64,000 bases of DNA from Pseudoselenomonas ruminis (GCF_008271295.1 NZ_VTOY01000001.1:682001-746000), one strand, 5' to 3'; positions 1-8,741 are shown, numbered from the stretch's first letter. A program made the numbers and translations. Notes: generated by a model not told the origin, from the sequence alone.

Positions 1-433
1 CATTAGTCCCCGGACGGTCATTGTTCGACACCAGTTTTGCTCCCACATAGTCCGTGATGGCTGTGCCCAGGATGGGAATATCCTTCGTGGCATTGGCAAT
101 GGTCTGTGCAGCCGGCGTGGCAATCGCACAAATCAAATCCATCTTGCCACTGACAAACCGCTGCGCGATATTCTGCAGATTGGACTGATCTGCCTGCGCA
201 TTCTGCTGATCAAAGGTCACGTTCTTTCCTTCCTCGAATCCACGCTCCTTTAACCCGTCGACAAAGCCCTTATTGGCGGCATCCAAAGCACTATGCTCTA
301 CGAGCTGGACCACGCCAATCTTATAGGTCTTATTGCCCGCCGACTGCTCCGAACCACAGCCAGCCATAGCACCAGCTGCCAGCATCGTCGCAATCCCCAG
401 GGCCAACACTTTTGCTTTTCTTGACAATTTCAT
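1..433 (-). CDS. ABC transporter substrate-binding lipoprotein (partial, 3' end outside window)
   Basis: The first 144 codons are in the window; the gene runs off the left edge. The N-terminus is a lipoprotein signal: charged KLSRKAK, a hydrophobic stretch, then lipobox AMAGC at about residues 26-30. The mature part begins with NKTYKIGVVQLVEHSALDAA and continues with an AIATPAAQTIANATKDIPI segment. These are typical of the ABC_sub_bind family (PF04392, TrpX-like), which binds aromatic amino acids or other small ligands outside the membrane. The membrane and ATPase genes would lie further left. The ligand cannot be read from the sequence. A GGTGGGG-type ribosome site precedes the ATG. Confidence 0.85.
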   Translation of the reverse strand, partial: MKLSRKAKVLALGIATMLAAGAMAGCGSEQSAGNKTYKIGVVQLVEHSALDAANKGFVDGLKERGFEEGKNVTFDQQNAQADQSNLQNIAQRFVSGKMDLICAIATPAAQTIANATKDIPILGTAITDYVGAKLVSNNDRPGTN

Positions 434-447
434 ATAATCCCCACCCT

Positions 448-500
448 CAAAAAAAAATGTAACACTGTACAATAACAAATATTATTATACAGTGTTACAT
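448..500 (-). terminator. Hairpin plus U-tract after coaBC; may double as operator of the ABC gene
   Basis: A 13-base perfect inverted repeat (457-469 and 488-500, arm ATGTAACACTGTA) with an 18-base spacer is followed on the minus strand by nine T residues. This is a rho-independent terminator for the coaBC operon, which stops at 510. The spacer and arm also contain TATAAT (484-489), a possible -10 box for the lipoprotein gene, so the repeat could equally be a repressor site. I cannot tell which role dominates. Confidence 0.65.
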
Positions 501-509
501 AAATAAAGT

Positions 510-1754
510 CTAGTTTTGTTTTCGTTGAGCAGACATCTGTTGTGAGTTATTCAAGACAGTCGCAACATGATCGAGAATAATCCCAGCCAACTCTTTTTTG
601 CTCATGAGCGGATATGCCGTCATCTTTCCTGACCGGTCAATGAGTTTGATGCGGTTGGTATCAACGCCAAAGCCTGCATCTGCCTCCGATACGTCATTCG
701 CTACGATAAAGTCAAGATTCTTTTTGGAAAGTTTCCTGCGCGCATATTCCTCGACCTGACAAGTCTCAGCCGCAAAGCCAACAAGCACTTGATGCTCCTT
801 TTTCTGACCGAGCTCCAGTAAAATGTCGGGATTGCGCACAAACTTCAGCGTCAAATCCTCATCGCTCTTTTTGATTTTCTGGTCCGCCACCACAGCTGGG
901 CGATAGTCCGCCACCGCCGCCGACTTGATGACAGCCGCTGCCGTCGGGAATTCCCGCAAAACAGCCTCACGCATTTGCCGAGCCGTCTCGATGCGAATGA
1001 CACGAACTCCCACGGGATCTGCCAGCGCCGATGGTCCCGAAACCAGCACGACGTCCGCACCACGACGCGCAGCTTCTGCTGCCACGGCATACCCCATGCG
1101 TCCCGTCGATCGGTTGCCGATATAGCGCACGGGGTCAAGTGGCTCAATCGTGCCGCCAGCTGTGACCAGGATTTTTTGACCGGTCAAAGTTTGACTTGTC
1201 AATTTCTGACTTGTCAACGCTTCCCTTACGATGCCCACGATGTCCACGGGCTCTGGCAGACGGCCCTTGCCGCTCGTGCCGCAGGCAAGATGCCCTGCGG
1301 CCGGCTCGATGATATGAAAGCCGCGTGACTTGAGCTCTGCGATATTTCGCTGCGTGATGGGATTTTCATACATATTTGTATTCATCGCGGGCGCCATATA
1401 AACAGGTGCCTTCGTCGCCAGAATCGTCGTCGAGAGCATATCGTCAGCGATGCCAACTGCCGCTTTGGCGATGATGTTGGCCGTTGCCGGCGCAATAAGC
1501 ATAAGGTCTGCCAGCTGCGCCAGGGCGATATGTTCCACATTGAAATGCGTGACTTTTTCCCACATGTCAGACACCACGGGCTGTCCGCTAATCTCTCGGA
1601 AGGTCAGTTCCGTCACGAACTGCGTGGACTCTTTGGTCATGATGACATGAACCTCGGCCCCTGCCTTGCGCAGGCGGCTGACAATCTCTACGGCCTTGTA
1701 AGCGGCAATCCCGCCCGTTACGCCCAGGACAATCTTTTTACCTGCGAGCTCCAT
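510..1754 (-). CDS. coaBC: Bifunctional phosphopantothenoylcysteine decarboxylase / phosphopantothenate-cysteine ligase
   Basis: Coenzyme A synthesis: joins 4'-phosphopantothenate to cysteine and decarboxylates the product to 4'-phosphopantetheine. The N-terminal flavoprotein (CoaC) half shows GVTGGIAAYK, the catalytic His in NVEHIALAQ (about residue 75), PAMNTNMY and the reactive Cys in ACGTSGKGRL (about 158). The CoaB half starts at about residue 194 with ILVTAGGTIEPLDPVRYIGN. The linker at 180-193 is a repeat, LTSQ-K-LTSQ-T-LTGQ, encoded by three adjacent copies of the TTGACNNGTCAA palindrome; a fourth copy lies near the 3' end. Last gene of the dapF operon, 3 bases after rpoZ. Confidence 0.97.
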   Translation of the reverse strand: MELAGKKIVLGVTGGIAAYKAVEIVSRLRKAGAEVHVIMTKESTQFVTELTFREISGQPVVSDMWEKVTHFNVEHIALAQLADLMLIAPATANIIAKAAVGIADDMLSTTILATKAPVYMAPAMNTNMYENPITQRNIAELKSRGFHIIEPAAGHLACGTSGKGRLPEPVDIVGIVREALTSQKLTSQTLTGQKILVTAGGTIEPLDPVRYIGNRSTGRMGYAVAAEAARRGADVVLVSGPSALADPVGVRVIRIETARQMREAVLREFPTAAAVIKSAAVADYRPAVVADQKIKKSDEDLTLKFVRNPDILLELGQKKEHQVLVGFAAETCQVEEYARRKLSKKNLDFIVANDVSEADAGFGVDTNRIKLIDRSGKMTAYPLMSKKELAGIILDHVATVLNNSQQMSAQRKQN

Positions 1755-1757
1755 AGC

Positions 1758-1994
1758 TTAGAGGTCCGCTTTCGAAATGCGGTAGTTGATTTTGCCTTCG
1801 GCAATCTCTTCGAGCGCATTGGTAACATTTTTCGTCGATTTGGATTTGAGCTCTTTGAGCTCCTCGCCGTCAAGCAGCTGACGGGCGCGTTTGGAGGCGC
1901 AGACAACGAGACCGTAACGGCTGTCGACCTGGCTCATCAAAGTATCCGTAGACGGATTTACCATGCTCATCTCTGGATTGTTATTTGCTTTCAT
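1758..1994 (-). CDS. rpoZ: RNA polymerase omega subunit
   Basis: A 78-residue omega subunit, which helps assemble and stabilise the beta-prime subunit. The family core is visible: an N-terminal SRYGLVVCASKRARQLLDG helix, then a KSTKNVTNALEEIAEGKI segment. The start codon overlaps the gmk stop, so translation is probably coupled. The gmk-rpoZ-coaBC order is the standard Firmicutes arrangement and supports the call, although the protein is short. Confidence 0.93.
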   Translation of the reverse strand: MKANNNPEMSMVNPSTDTLMSQVDSRYGLVVCASKRARQLLDGEELKELKSKSTKNVTNALEEIAEGKINYRISKADL

Positions 1995-2596
1995 TACTGT
2001 TCCAACTCCTCAAATATATCGTAATTCTTGTCGACACGGCAGTGCTCCGCCACCATGATGCTCTTAATCCGCTCCACAGCGCGTTTTACCGTGTCATTTA
2101 CTACCACATAGCCGTACTTGCGGCCGATAGCGATTTCCTCTTTGGCTGCGCCTAAACGCTTTGCCAGCGACTCAGCCGTCTCGGAACCGCGGCCGCGGAT
2201 GCGGCGTTCGAGTTCGCCGATGGACGGTGGCAGCAGGAAGATGAAGAGCCCGTCCGGGCATTTCTTCATGACGTTGAGCGCCCCTTGGGTATCAATCTCG
2301 AGCAGGATGTCTTCCCCAGCGGCAAGACGCTCCTCAATTTTGCCCAGCGGCGTTCCATAGTAATTGCCATAGACATTGGCATACTCGAGGAAACCACCCT
2401 CCTCGATCATCTTCTCGAACTGTGCCTTGTCCATGAAATAATAATTCTTGCCATCGACCTCGCCCTCACGCGGTTTGCGCGTCGTAGCGGAAATGGAATA
2501 GGCAAGCTCAGGAGTCTGCGCGAGAAGTTCTCCGCAGACCGTTCCCTTCCCCGTCCCCGACGGGCCGGAAACTACCATCAATAATCCTCTGCTCAT
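1994..2596 (-). CDS. gmk: Guanylate kinase
   Basis: Phosphorylates GMP to GDP with ATP. The 200 residues match the usual family size. The P-loop SGPSGTGKGT lies at residues 10-19. GMP-binding features follow: the SATTRKPREGEVDGKNYYF segment and EIDTQGALNV. The lid region RIRGRGSETAESLAKRL is present. It sits between remA and rpoZ and overlaps the rpoZ start by one base. Confidence 0.97.
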   Translation of the reverse strand: MSRGLLMVVSGPSGTGKGTVCGELLAQTPELAYSISATTRKPREGEVDGKNYYFMDKAQFEKMIEEGGFLEYANVYGNYYGTPLGKIEERLAAGEDILLEIDTQGALNVMKKCPDGLFIFLLPPSIGELERRIRGRGSETAESLAKRLGAAKEEIAIGRKYGYVVVNDTVKRAVERIKSIMVAEHCRVDKNYDIFEELEQ

Positions 2597-2598
2597 TC

Positions 2599-2889
2599 TT
2601 ACGCTTCGTCTTCTTTCTCTTTTATTTCAGCTTTTGCTTCCGTATCATCGTCGACATCGACGCGATGGGCTACGGTCTCCGGCTGGACGGCCGACAGGAT
2701 AACATGGTCGCTGTCCATGATGATGACCGCGCGGGTGCGGCGGCCATACGTCGCATCGATAAGGCGCTCGCCATCGCGGGCTTCCTGAATGATGCGCTTG
2801 ATTGGTGCCGACTCGGGACTTACAATCGCCACGATGCGGTTGGCTGATACGATATTGCCAAAGCCAATGTTTATGAGTTTGATATCCAC
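2599..2889 (-). CDS. remA: RemA/DUF370 family DNA-binding regulator
   Basis: A 96-residue member of the DUF370 family. In Bacillus subtilis RemA is a DNA-binding activator of matrix genes; the role here is unknown. The conserved start [11 protein letters not shown] and the [19 protein letters not shown] core are clear. I place the start at the GTG at 2889 because it sits 7 bases after AGGAGG and matches the family N-terminus; a longer frame upstream has no support. The last 20 residues are an acidic/lysine tail not typical of the family. Placed between yicC and gmk, as in many Firmicutes. Confidence 0.9.
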   Translation of the reverse strand: MDIKLINIGFGNIVSANRIVAIVSPESAPIKRIIQEARDGERLIDATYGRRTRAVIIMDSDHVILSAVQPETVAHRVDVDDDTEAKAEIKEKEDEA

Positions 2890-2905
2890 GGGGTATCCTC
2901 CTCTA

Positions 2906-3784
2906 TTATTCGATATTCTGGACCTGCTCGCGAAGTTTTTCAATCTCGCTCTTCATGTCCACAACGAGCTGCGCAGCTTCCGTGCTGTTCGCTTTTGAAC
3001 CAATGGTATTGGTCTCGCGGTTGATTTCCTGAATGAGGAAATCGAGTTTGCGGCCAACCGGTTCAGCGGCCGTGCCGACAATCTGCCGGAACTGGCTGAA
3101 ATGACTGCCGAGCCGGACCAATTCTTCGGTGATATCCACCTTGTCGGCATAAATCGCCGTTTCCTGAATCAGCCGCGTCTCATCAAAGGTCTGAGAATCG
3201 AGCGCCTCAGCTATTGTCTGGCGCAAATGCTCGCGATAGGACGCGACAATTCCCGGGGCGATTTCCTGAATCTTTTCCCGCATCGACTCTAATTTCGCCA
3301 GCCGTGCCAAAAAATCCTCCCGGATTGCTTCGCCTTCAGTCATCCTCATGCTGTCAAAACCAGCCAGGGCCTCCTGCAAAGCCTGAAGCAAAACCGGCTT
3401 CATCGGCTCCACATCGCCTGCTGATTCCACTTTGAGTACCTCCGGGAAACTGGCAAAGGTCTGCACGTCATCGGGCCGCGCCACATGAAGCAGGTCACTC
3501 ATTTCGTTCAGCGCGCGCTGATAGGCCAGCACTAAGCCTTTATCGACACGGATATCGGCCTTATTTTCCCGTTTATCGTCAAAATTGATGAATACGTCCA
3601 GCTTGCCGCGCGCAGCCACTTTCTTAATGCCCTTGCGCAGTTCGTCTTCCCACTGGCCCAGCTGACGCCCCATATGAAAATTCAATTCCAGAAAACGCTG
3701 ATTGACCGCCTTTACTTCAACAGATACCTTATAGTCCTCCGTCTCCGCAATGGCTGCCCCAAATCCCGTCATGCTCTTAAGCAT
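2906..3784 (-). CDS. yicC: YicC family endoribonuclease
   Basis: A 292-residue member of the YicC family, described in E. coli as an endoribonuclease acting on small RNAs. Diagnostic features are the start MLKSMTGFG, the [16 protein letters not shown] segment and the C-terminal [22 protein letters not shown] signature. It lies second in the dapF operon, 24 bases after dapF and 16 bases before remA. The yicC-remA-gmk-rpoZ-coaBC order is widely conserved in Firmicutes. Confidence 0.93.
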   Translation of the reverse strand: MLKSMTGFGAAIAETEDYKVSVEVKAVNQRFLELNFHMGRQLGQWEDELRKGIKKVAARGKLDVFINFDDKRENKADIRVDKGLVLAYQRALNEMSDLLHVARPDDVQTFASFPEVLKVESAGDVEPMKPVLLQALQEALAGFDSMRMTEGEAIREDFLARLAKLESMREKIQEIAPGIVASYREHLRQTIAEALDSQTFDETRLIQETAIYADKVDITEELVRLGSHFSQFRQIVGTAAEPVGRKLDFLIQEINRETNTIGSKANSTEAAQLVVDMKSEIEKLREQVQNIE

Positions 3785-3808
3785 AAAGCCGCCTCTTTCC
3801 TCAAAACC

Positions 3809-4642
3809 TTATTCGGCAATCTCACCCGTAAATACCAGTTCAGCGGGGCCAGTCATAAAGACGTGATTGTTCTCGGCCCACTCGACAATCAACTTGCCGC
3901 CGTCGAGCTGAACCTCGGCCTTGCGGTCAGTCTTATCATTGAGGACACCTGCAACGACCGTGGCGCACGAACCCGTGCCGCAGGCCAGCGTAATGGCAGC
4001 GCCGCGCTCCCAAACGCGCATGCGCACATGGCTGCGGTCTTTGACCTCGACGAATTCCGTATTCGTCTTGCGCGGGAACATCGCATGATGTTCAAATTGG
4101 GAACCGAGCTCCTCAATCGGGAATTTTTCGGCATCGTCAACAAAGACGACGCAATGCGGATTGCCCATCGAAACGCCCGTCATCGCATAGGTCGTGCCAG
4201 CAACCGTAATTGGCTCGGCGATGACCTTCTTGCCATCAAAGCCTGCGACCGGAATCTCTTCGCCGAGAAGATGCGGCTCGCCCATATCGACCTGAACGCC
4301 AGTCACTTTACCATCGGCCAGGATGATTTTCGGCACGAGGATACCCGCTCCGGTCTCAACCGTGAACTCGAGTTTATCCGTCAGCTTGTAGTCGTAGAGG
4401 AAACGCGCAAAGCAGCGGATGCCGTTGCCGCACATTTCCGCCTCACTGCCATCCGTATTGAAGATGCGCATGCGGAAGTCCGCTTTATCCGATGGCAATA
4501 CGACCAGAATTCCGTCCGCACCAATGCCATAATGACGGTCGCAAACTTTCCGCGAAAGCTCCGCATAATCCTCCGGCTCCTGTGCGCGGCAGTCAAAAAG
4601 TACAAAATCGTTGCCGCAGCCCTGCCATTTCGTAAATTCCAT
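3809..4642 (-). CDS. dapF: Diaminopimelate epimerase
   Basis: Converts LL- to meso-diaminopimelate for lysine and peptidoglycan. The two catalytic cysteines are visible in EMCGNGIRC (about residue 75) and LACGTGSCA (about 215), in the expected two-domain layout of 277 residues. The ATG at 4642 is chosen because GGGGGC stands 8 bases upstream; the codon before it is a TTG without better spacing. First gene of the minus-strand operon driven by the promoter at 4680-4708. Confidence 0.96.
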   Translation of the reverse strand: MEFTKWQGCGNDFVLFDCRAQEPEDYAELSRKVCDRHYGIGADGILVVLPSDKADFRMRIFNTDGSEAEMCGNGIRCFARFLYDYKLTDKLEFTVETGAGILVPKIILADGKVTGVQVDMGEPHLLGEEIPVAGFDGKKVIAEPITVAGTTYAMTGVSMGNPHCVVFVDDAEKFPIEELGSQFEHHAMFPRKTNTEFVEVKDRSHVRMRVWERGAAITLACGTGSCATVVAGVLNDKTDRKAEVQLDGGKLIVEWAENNHVFMTGPAELVFTGEIAE

Positions 4643-4679
4643 CAAATAAAGCCCCCTAGTTCTAGTTACTCATTATCCT

Positions 4680-4708
4680 ATTATATTGTTTTTCGCTAGC
4701 TTATGCAA
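4680..4708 (-). promoter_or_regulatory. Sigma-A type promoter of the dapF operon
   Basis: TTGCAT (4703-4708 on the complement) and TATAAT (4680-4685) are separated by exactly 17 bases, about 40 bases upstream of the dapF start. It is divergent from the rqcH promoter in the same intergenic space. Confidence 0.75.
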
Positions 4709-4746
4709 GCATGCGGGCTAAATTGGCCGCAAGGCGCCGCCGCGAA

Positions 4747-4775
4747 TTGCCGCACCATCGCTTTAATGATATAAT
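4747..4775 (+). promoter_or_regulatory. Sigma-A type promoter of rqcH
   Basis: TTGCCG (4747-4752) and TATAAT (4770-4775) with a 17-base spacer, 40 bases upstream of the rqcH start codon. The gene has its own AAGGAG ribosome site. Confidence 0.75.
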
Positions 4776-4814
4776 TTAGAAGTTATACCCTACGAATCGC
4801 AAAGGAGCATCATC

Positions 4815-6569
4815 ATGAGTCTTGACGGCTTTTCCATGCATGCCCTCGCCCGCGAGCTCAACGCGACGCTTGCCGGCGGGCGCATCGATAAAATCACGCA
4901 GCCTAACAAACAATCGATTATCTTATCCATTCGCCAGCCAGGCCAAAACTACCTGCTGCACGTCTCCATAAACTCGCAGAATCCCTCGGCGCATCTGCTG
5001 GAACGCAACCTTGAAAATCCGCCCGAACCGCCCGTATTCTGCATGGTCCTTCGCAAGCAGCTCGAAACCGGCCGCATCGCCGCCATCCGCCAGCACGGGC
5101 TCGACCGCCTGCTGCTCATGGATGTTGACTCGCTGGCCGCCGGCGGCAAAATTGTCACCAAGACGCTCGTCATGGAGCTCATGGGCAAATACAGCAACAT
5201 CATCCTCACGCAGGACGGCACGATTATCGACGCGCTGCGCAAGATTGGCACGAACAGCAGCCGCGTGCGCACCGTCCTGCCCGGCGACGCCTACGAACTG
5301 CCGCCGGGGCAGGATAAGCTCGACCTCTTCACGGCCGATATGGATGCCATCATGGCTAGCCTCAAACAGGACGGCGAGCAGCGTCTTGATAAAGCACTGC
5401 TTAGTACCTGCATGGGCTTTGGCCCCGTCTCGGCCAAGGAAACTTGCTTTTCAGCCGGCCTTGCCCCGAGCACGCGCATCGCAGCGCTCGAAGACGTTGA
5501 CTTTGCCGCCGTGCGCGATGCGCTGTCGGAAATCCGGGAGACCGCCAGCGCCGAAACGGCCTCCCCGGTGCTCGTAGTTGATGACAACAAGAAAATCCTT
5601 GCGATGAGCTCGTTCCCGCTCCACTATCTCACGAGCGGCACGAGCCTGTCGTTTCCGACCATCAGCGCCATGCTCGAAAAAGCCGACCAGCTTGCGGGCA
5701 GCTATGTCCTGCCCGACAAGGACCGCTTCAAAAAACTCGTCAAGAACGAACTGAATCGCGCCGAGAACAAGCTCGTAAAACTCGACGAAGAAATCGCCGC
5801 CGCTGAAAACGCCGAGGAATACAAGATTCGCGGCGACAATCTCATGACCTATCAGTACCAATTCCAAGACCACGTCGATAGCGAAATCACCGTGGCCAAC
5901 ATCTATAGCGAAACCGGCGAGACGATTACGATTCCGCTCGACCAGCGCTATACGATTATCCAGAACATGCAGGCCTGCTACAAGAAATACGACAAGCTAA
6001 AGCGCGCCCAGGAACTCCTGCGCGTCCAGCGCCGTGAATGCGAAGACAACATCACCTATCTTGAGAGCATCGAGGCCTCCCTGCTCGCCTCGGAAAGCCT
6101 TGGCGAAATCGCCGAAATCCACAACGAGCTCGTCGAAAGCGGCTACCTGCGCGAAAAACTGAAACGCAAGAACAACGACAAGCCGTCGCATCCGTTCCAC
6201 TTCCAGACGCCCGACGGCATTGACATCTTCATCGGCAAGAACAACTACCAAAACGACAAGCTGACCTGCAAGACGGCAAGCTTCAACGACACCTGGTTCC
6301 ACACGCAGAACATCCCAGGCTCTCACGTCATCCTGCGCAACGGCGGCGAGCCCGTCAGCGAGGACAACCTCCTGCTCTGCGCCAGCCTTGCCGCCCACTT
6401 CAGCAAAGCCCAAGGCTCTTCCAAAGTCCCCGTCGACTACACCGAAATCCGCTACGTCAAAAAGCCATCGGGCAGCAAGCCAGGCTTTGTCATATTTACC
6501 AATCAAAAAACACTATATATAACGCCAGACGAAGAAGAACTCCGCCCATTCCTTATGAACGGGAAATAA
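4815..6569 (+). CDS. rqcH: NFACT-family ribosome quality control protein RqcH (Rqc2 homologue)
   Basis: A 584-residue protein of the NFACT/NEMF/FbpA family. Family members bind stalled 50S subunits and add C-terminal alanine tails; older annotations call them fibronectin-binding proteins. The N-terminal NFACT-N domain begins SLDGFSMHALARELNATLAG and holds GGRIDKITQPNKQ. A coiled-coil region (about 300-430, rich in Lys/Glu) follows. The C-terminal NFACT-R domain has the WFHTQNIPGSHVILRNGG and EIRYVKKPSGSKPGFV motifs. Single gene with its own promoter and downstream hairpin. Confidence 0.94.
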   Translation: MSLDGFSMHALARELNATLAGGRIDKITQPNKQSIILSIRQPGQNYLLHVSINSQNPSAHLLERNLENPPEPPVFCMVLRKQLETGRIAAIRQHGLDRLLLMDVDSLAAGGKIVTKTLVMELMGKYSNIILTQDGTIIDALRKIGTNSSRVRTVLPGDAYELPPGQDKLDLFTADMDAIMASLKQDGEQRLDKALLSTCMGFGPVSAKETCFSAGLAPSTRIAALEDVDFAAVRDALSEIRETASAETASPVLVVDDNKKILAMSSFPLHYLTSGTSLSFPTISAMLEKADQLAGSYVLPDKDRFKKLVKNELNRAENKLVKLDEEIAAAENAEEYKIRGDNLMTYQYQFQDHVDSEITVANIYSETGETITIPLDQRYTIIQNMQACYKKYDKLKRAQELLRVQRRECEDNITYLESIEASLLASESLGEIAEIHNELVESGYLREKLKRKNNDKPSHPFHFQTPDGIDIFIGKNNYQNDKLTCKTASFNDTWFHTQNIPGSHVILRNGGEPVSEDNLLLCASLAAHFSKAQGSSKVPVDYTEIRYVKKPSGSKPGFVIFTNQKTLYITPDEEELRPFLMNGK

Positions 6570-6573
6570 CATT

Positions 6574-6626
6574 AAGGGGACTGTTGTCTTACTATCCATA
6601 TTTGATACTAAGACAACAGTCCCCTT
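6574..6626 (+). terminator. Long perfect hairpin after rqcH
   Basis: An 18-base perfect inverted repeat (6574-6591 and 6609-6626, arm starting AAGGGGACTGTTG) with a 17-base loop begins 5 bases after the rqcH stop. There is no T-tract, so it may be a processing or repeat element rather than a classical terminator. Confidence 0.5.
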
Positions 6627-6688
6627 ACACTATAAATTGCCGTTTGTAGGTTAGAGTGGCTGGGTTCGAAGCGTTACTCCGGCGTCGA

Positions 6689-6871
6689 GGGACACAGTAC
6701 CAACGCTCCGCCGGTGACAACCCGCTACAAGAAATTTTTGCCTTTTAATTAAGAGTTGGAAAACAGTTAAACGCGCTTCGCTTGAACGAAACTGCTTTTC
6801 CAACGAGAACGCCGGCAAAAATTTCTTGCTTAACGCGGAACGTCAAAGCTGCGCTTATGGTACTGTGTCCC
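6689..6871. repeat. Long imperfect palindrome, copy 1 of a repeat element
   Basis: About 183 bases that fold on themselves. Outer arms of 14 bases (6689-6702 and 6858-6871, GGGACACAGTACCA) are exact, inner arms of 15 bases (6728-6742 and 6814-6828) are exact, and a third pair near 6755 and 6804 differs by one base. The tip contains AACGCGCTTCGCTTGAACG (6770-6788). No convincing gene is inside. The same plan recurs in reverse orientation at 7090-7287, so this is a dispersed or duplicated structured element. Confidence 0.8.
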
Positions 6872-6902
6872 CCGCCGCCTGGGGTGGAATCGACACTACT
6901 AT

Positions 6903-6977
6903 GCCTTCCCCTCTGGGGGCGTCAGCGGGATGCCAGTGGCATCCCCGAGAGGTGGGCGCGAAGCGCTCGGATGAGGT
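6903..6977 (+). repeat. REP-like element, copy 1
   Basis: Begins GCCTTCCCCTCTGGGG and ends CGCTCGGATGAGG, with a GATGCCAGTGGCATC hairpin in the middle. It matches the copy at 7021-7063 in opposite orientation (CCTTCCCC...GGGG at one end, GGATGAGG at the other). Such CCTTCCCC...GGATGAGG units look like short interspersed palindromic repeats. The family name is not known to me. Confidence 0.65.
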
Positions 6978-7020
6978 CATTCTGTATAACTTACGATTAA
7001 ATTAATCCCTAAAGCTGCTA

Positions 7021-7063
7021 CCTCATCCGCCCCTAACGGGGCACCTTCCCCAAGGGGAAAGGC
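7021..7063 (-). repeat. REP-like element, copy 2 (inverted)
   Basis: On the complement it reads GCCTTTCCCCTTGGGG, then a GCCCCGTTAGGGGC hairpin, then GGATGAGG. It shares both ends with the plus-oriented copy at 6903-6977 and differs in the central hairpin, as expected for REP-like units. The pair is flanked by the two long palindromes. Confidence 0.65.
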
Positions 7064-7089
7064 AAAAGTTCGTGTCTGTTCCATCCTCA

Positions 7090-7287
7090 GCCGCCGCTAG
7101 GGACAGTGCCATAAACGAAGCTTTGATGTTTTCCGTTAAGAACGAAATTTTTATCCTCCCCCTTCGTCGGAAAAATTCTACCGTTCAAGCGAAGCGCGTT
7201 TTGGATTTTTCCGATGCTTAATTTAGGATAAAAATTTCGTTTAGGAAAATATCTTGGCGTAGTGTTGGCACTGTCCCTAGCGGCGGC
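7090..7287. repeat. Long imperfect palindrome, copy 2 of a repeat element
   Basis: About 198 bases with perfect 22-base outer arms (7090-7111 and 7266-7287), perfect 16-base inner arms (7141-7156 and 7226-7241) and a third arm pair near 7167 and 7215. The tip holds CGTTCAAGCGAAGCGCG (7182 on), the reverse complement of the tip of copy 1. The two copies thus sit head to head around the REP-like pair. Confidence 0.8.
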
Positions 7288-7418
7288 GAAGAGCTGCCTC
7301 GACCCCATTCCTCCAACCCACAAACTGCAATTTATGTATACATTCGTATAATAACATTTAGAGTAGTATAATAATATTGGATACGGATTTCTTTTTGCTC
7401 ACAAGGAAGGTGACAACT

Positions 7419-8729
7419 ATGATGATTAGCAGCTGGGCCATGTCGACAAATATCTTGAACATCATGGACAAGCATCAACTGCAGCTTTCCAAGCGCATGC
7501 AGCGTCTCTCGACCGGCCAGCGCGTTGCTAGTGTTGCTGACGATCCGTCTGGCTGGGCGATTGGCCAGCGCATGGATATGCGCATCCGCGGACTCGATGC
7601 CTCGTGCCGCAACGCGCAGTTCTCGCTTAGCATGCTGAAAGTTGCCGAAGGCGGCATCAGCTCGACCATTGATATCCTGCGCACGCTCAAAGAAAAAGCC
7701 ATTGAGGCTGCCAGTGATACCTGCAGCGACAGCGACCGCCGCGCCATCCAGAAACTTTTCGACCAATACAGCGACCAGATAAACGATAATGCGAGCATCA
7801 CCTACAACGGCAAATATCTGCTCGATGGCTCGCTGAACTCCGAGGCCCAGCCGACAGCGCAGGTGCTGACCAATCAAAGCCTTGACGAGTCAACTACGGC
7901 AGACACCAAACTCACCGACCTGAAACGGCGTGACGGCTCATCGCTGAACATCCAATCAAGTGACACCGTGAATCTTTCGTATGTCAAAGACGGCAAGACT
8001 TATTCGGCCAGCTATCAGGCCAGTACCACGACCCTTGCGGATATGCTGACCGAATTCAACAATATTGACCAGTCAATTTTTGACCCGTCAAAATTACAAA
8101 CTGATTCCACCCTTGGTGTGGATGCCCAGGGCGAAACCGTCCATACTCCCGACGACAAAAATGCCGTCTCATTCACCACTGCAAGCACCGGGCTTAGCGG
8201 CGCCATTTCGGGGCTGACCATCAGCATCACCGATACAAAAGGGCAAATCAAAAAAACGGCCACTACGTCCCTAAATGATTTCAACGAAAGCATTGCCGCG
8301 CGCGATAAGCAGGACAACACGAGTTTCTACACGGCCAGCAGTCCTGATGCCAGCCGCGGCACGCGCAGTTCCATCGGCGATATGAGCTCCTACGCCCTCG
8401 GCATGAGCGACATCTACGGCCAGGCCATCGATGTGACCACGCAAAAAGGCGCCAATGCCGCCATCAGTGCCATCGACCGTGCGCTTGAGCAGGCCCTTGA
8501 CCAACAGACCACCATCGGCGCCCAGTCCATGCGCCTTGAATACACGATAAAGAACCTCACAACCGAAAGCGAAAACCTGACCTCGGCCATGTCCACCATC
8601 CTCGATGCCAACATGGCCAAGGAAATGACCGAATTCACCAAAGAAAACATCCTCCTGCAAGCCGCTCAGGCCATGCTGGCGCAAAACAACCACAACGCCG
8701 CCTGGTTCCTGAGCCTCTTGCAGAGCTAA
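7419..8729 (+). CDS. Flagellin
   Basis: A 436-residue filament protein. The N-terminal D0/D1 region (STNILNIMDKHQLQLSKRMQRLSTGQRV) and the C-terminal region (NLTSAMSTILDANMAKEMTEFTKENIL, then AQAMLAQNN) are typical. The middle, about residues 145-330, is the variable surface domain. The start is the ATG at 7419, 6 bases after AAGGAAGGTG. Three TTGACNNGTCAA palindromes lie in the variable part and a fourth follows the stop. No other motility gene is in the window, so it is an orphan locus. TATAAT boxes at 7347 and 7367 suggest sigma-A type promoters; no sigma-28 site was seen. Confidence 0.92.
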   Translation: MMISSWAMSTNILNIMDKHQLQLSKRMQRLSTGQRVASVADDPSGWAIGQRMDMRIRGLDASCRNAQFSLSMLKVAEGGISSTIDILRTLKEKAIEAASDTCSDSDRRAIQKLFDQYSDQINDNASITYNGKYLLDGSLNSEAQPTAQVLTNQSLDESTTADTKLTDLKRRDGSSLNIQSSDTVNLSYVKDGKTYSASYQASTTTLADMLTEFNNIDQSIFDPSKLQTDSTLGVDAQGETVHTPDDKNAVSFTTASTGLSGAISGLTISITDTKGQIKKTATTSLNDFNESIAARDKQDNTSFYTASSPDASRGTRSSIGDMSSYALGMSDIYGQAIDVTTQKGANAAISAIDRALEQALDQQTTIGAQSMRLEYTIKNLTTESENLTSAMSTILDANMAKEMTEFTKENILLQAAQAMLAQNNHNAAWFLSLLQS

Positions 8730-8741
8730 TTTGACAAGTCA

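Noticed and set aside
1176-1217. Tandem palindromes as a possible CRISPR array
   Set aside because: Units are 12 bases with 3-5 base gaps, variable centres, and lie inside a coding frame. No spacers of 25-40 bases and no cas genes were seen.
6782-7323. Small ORFs inside the inverted-repeat block
   Set aside because: They follow the repeat arms, have no ribosome site and no sensible protein composition.
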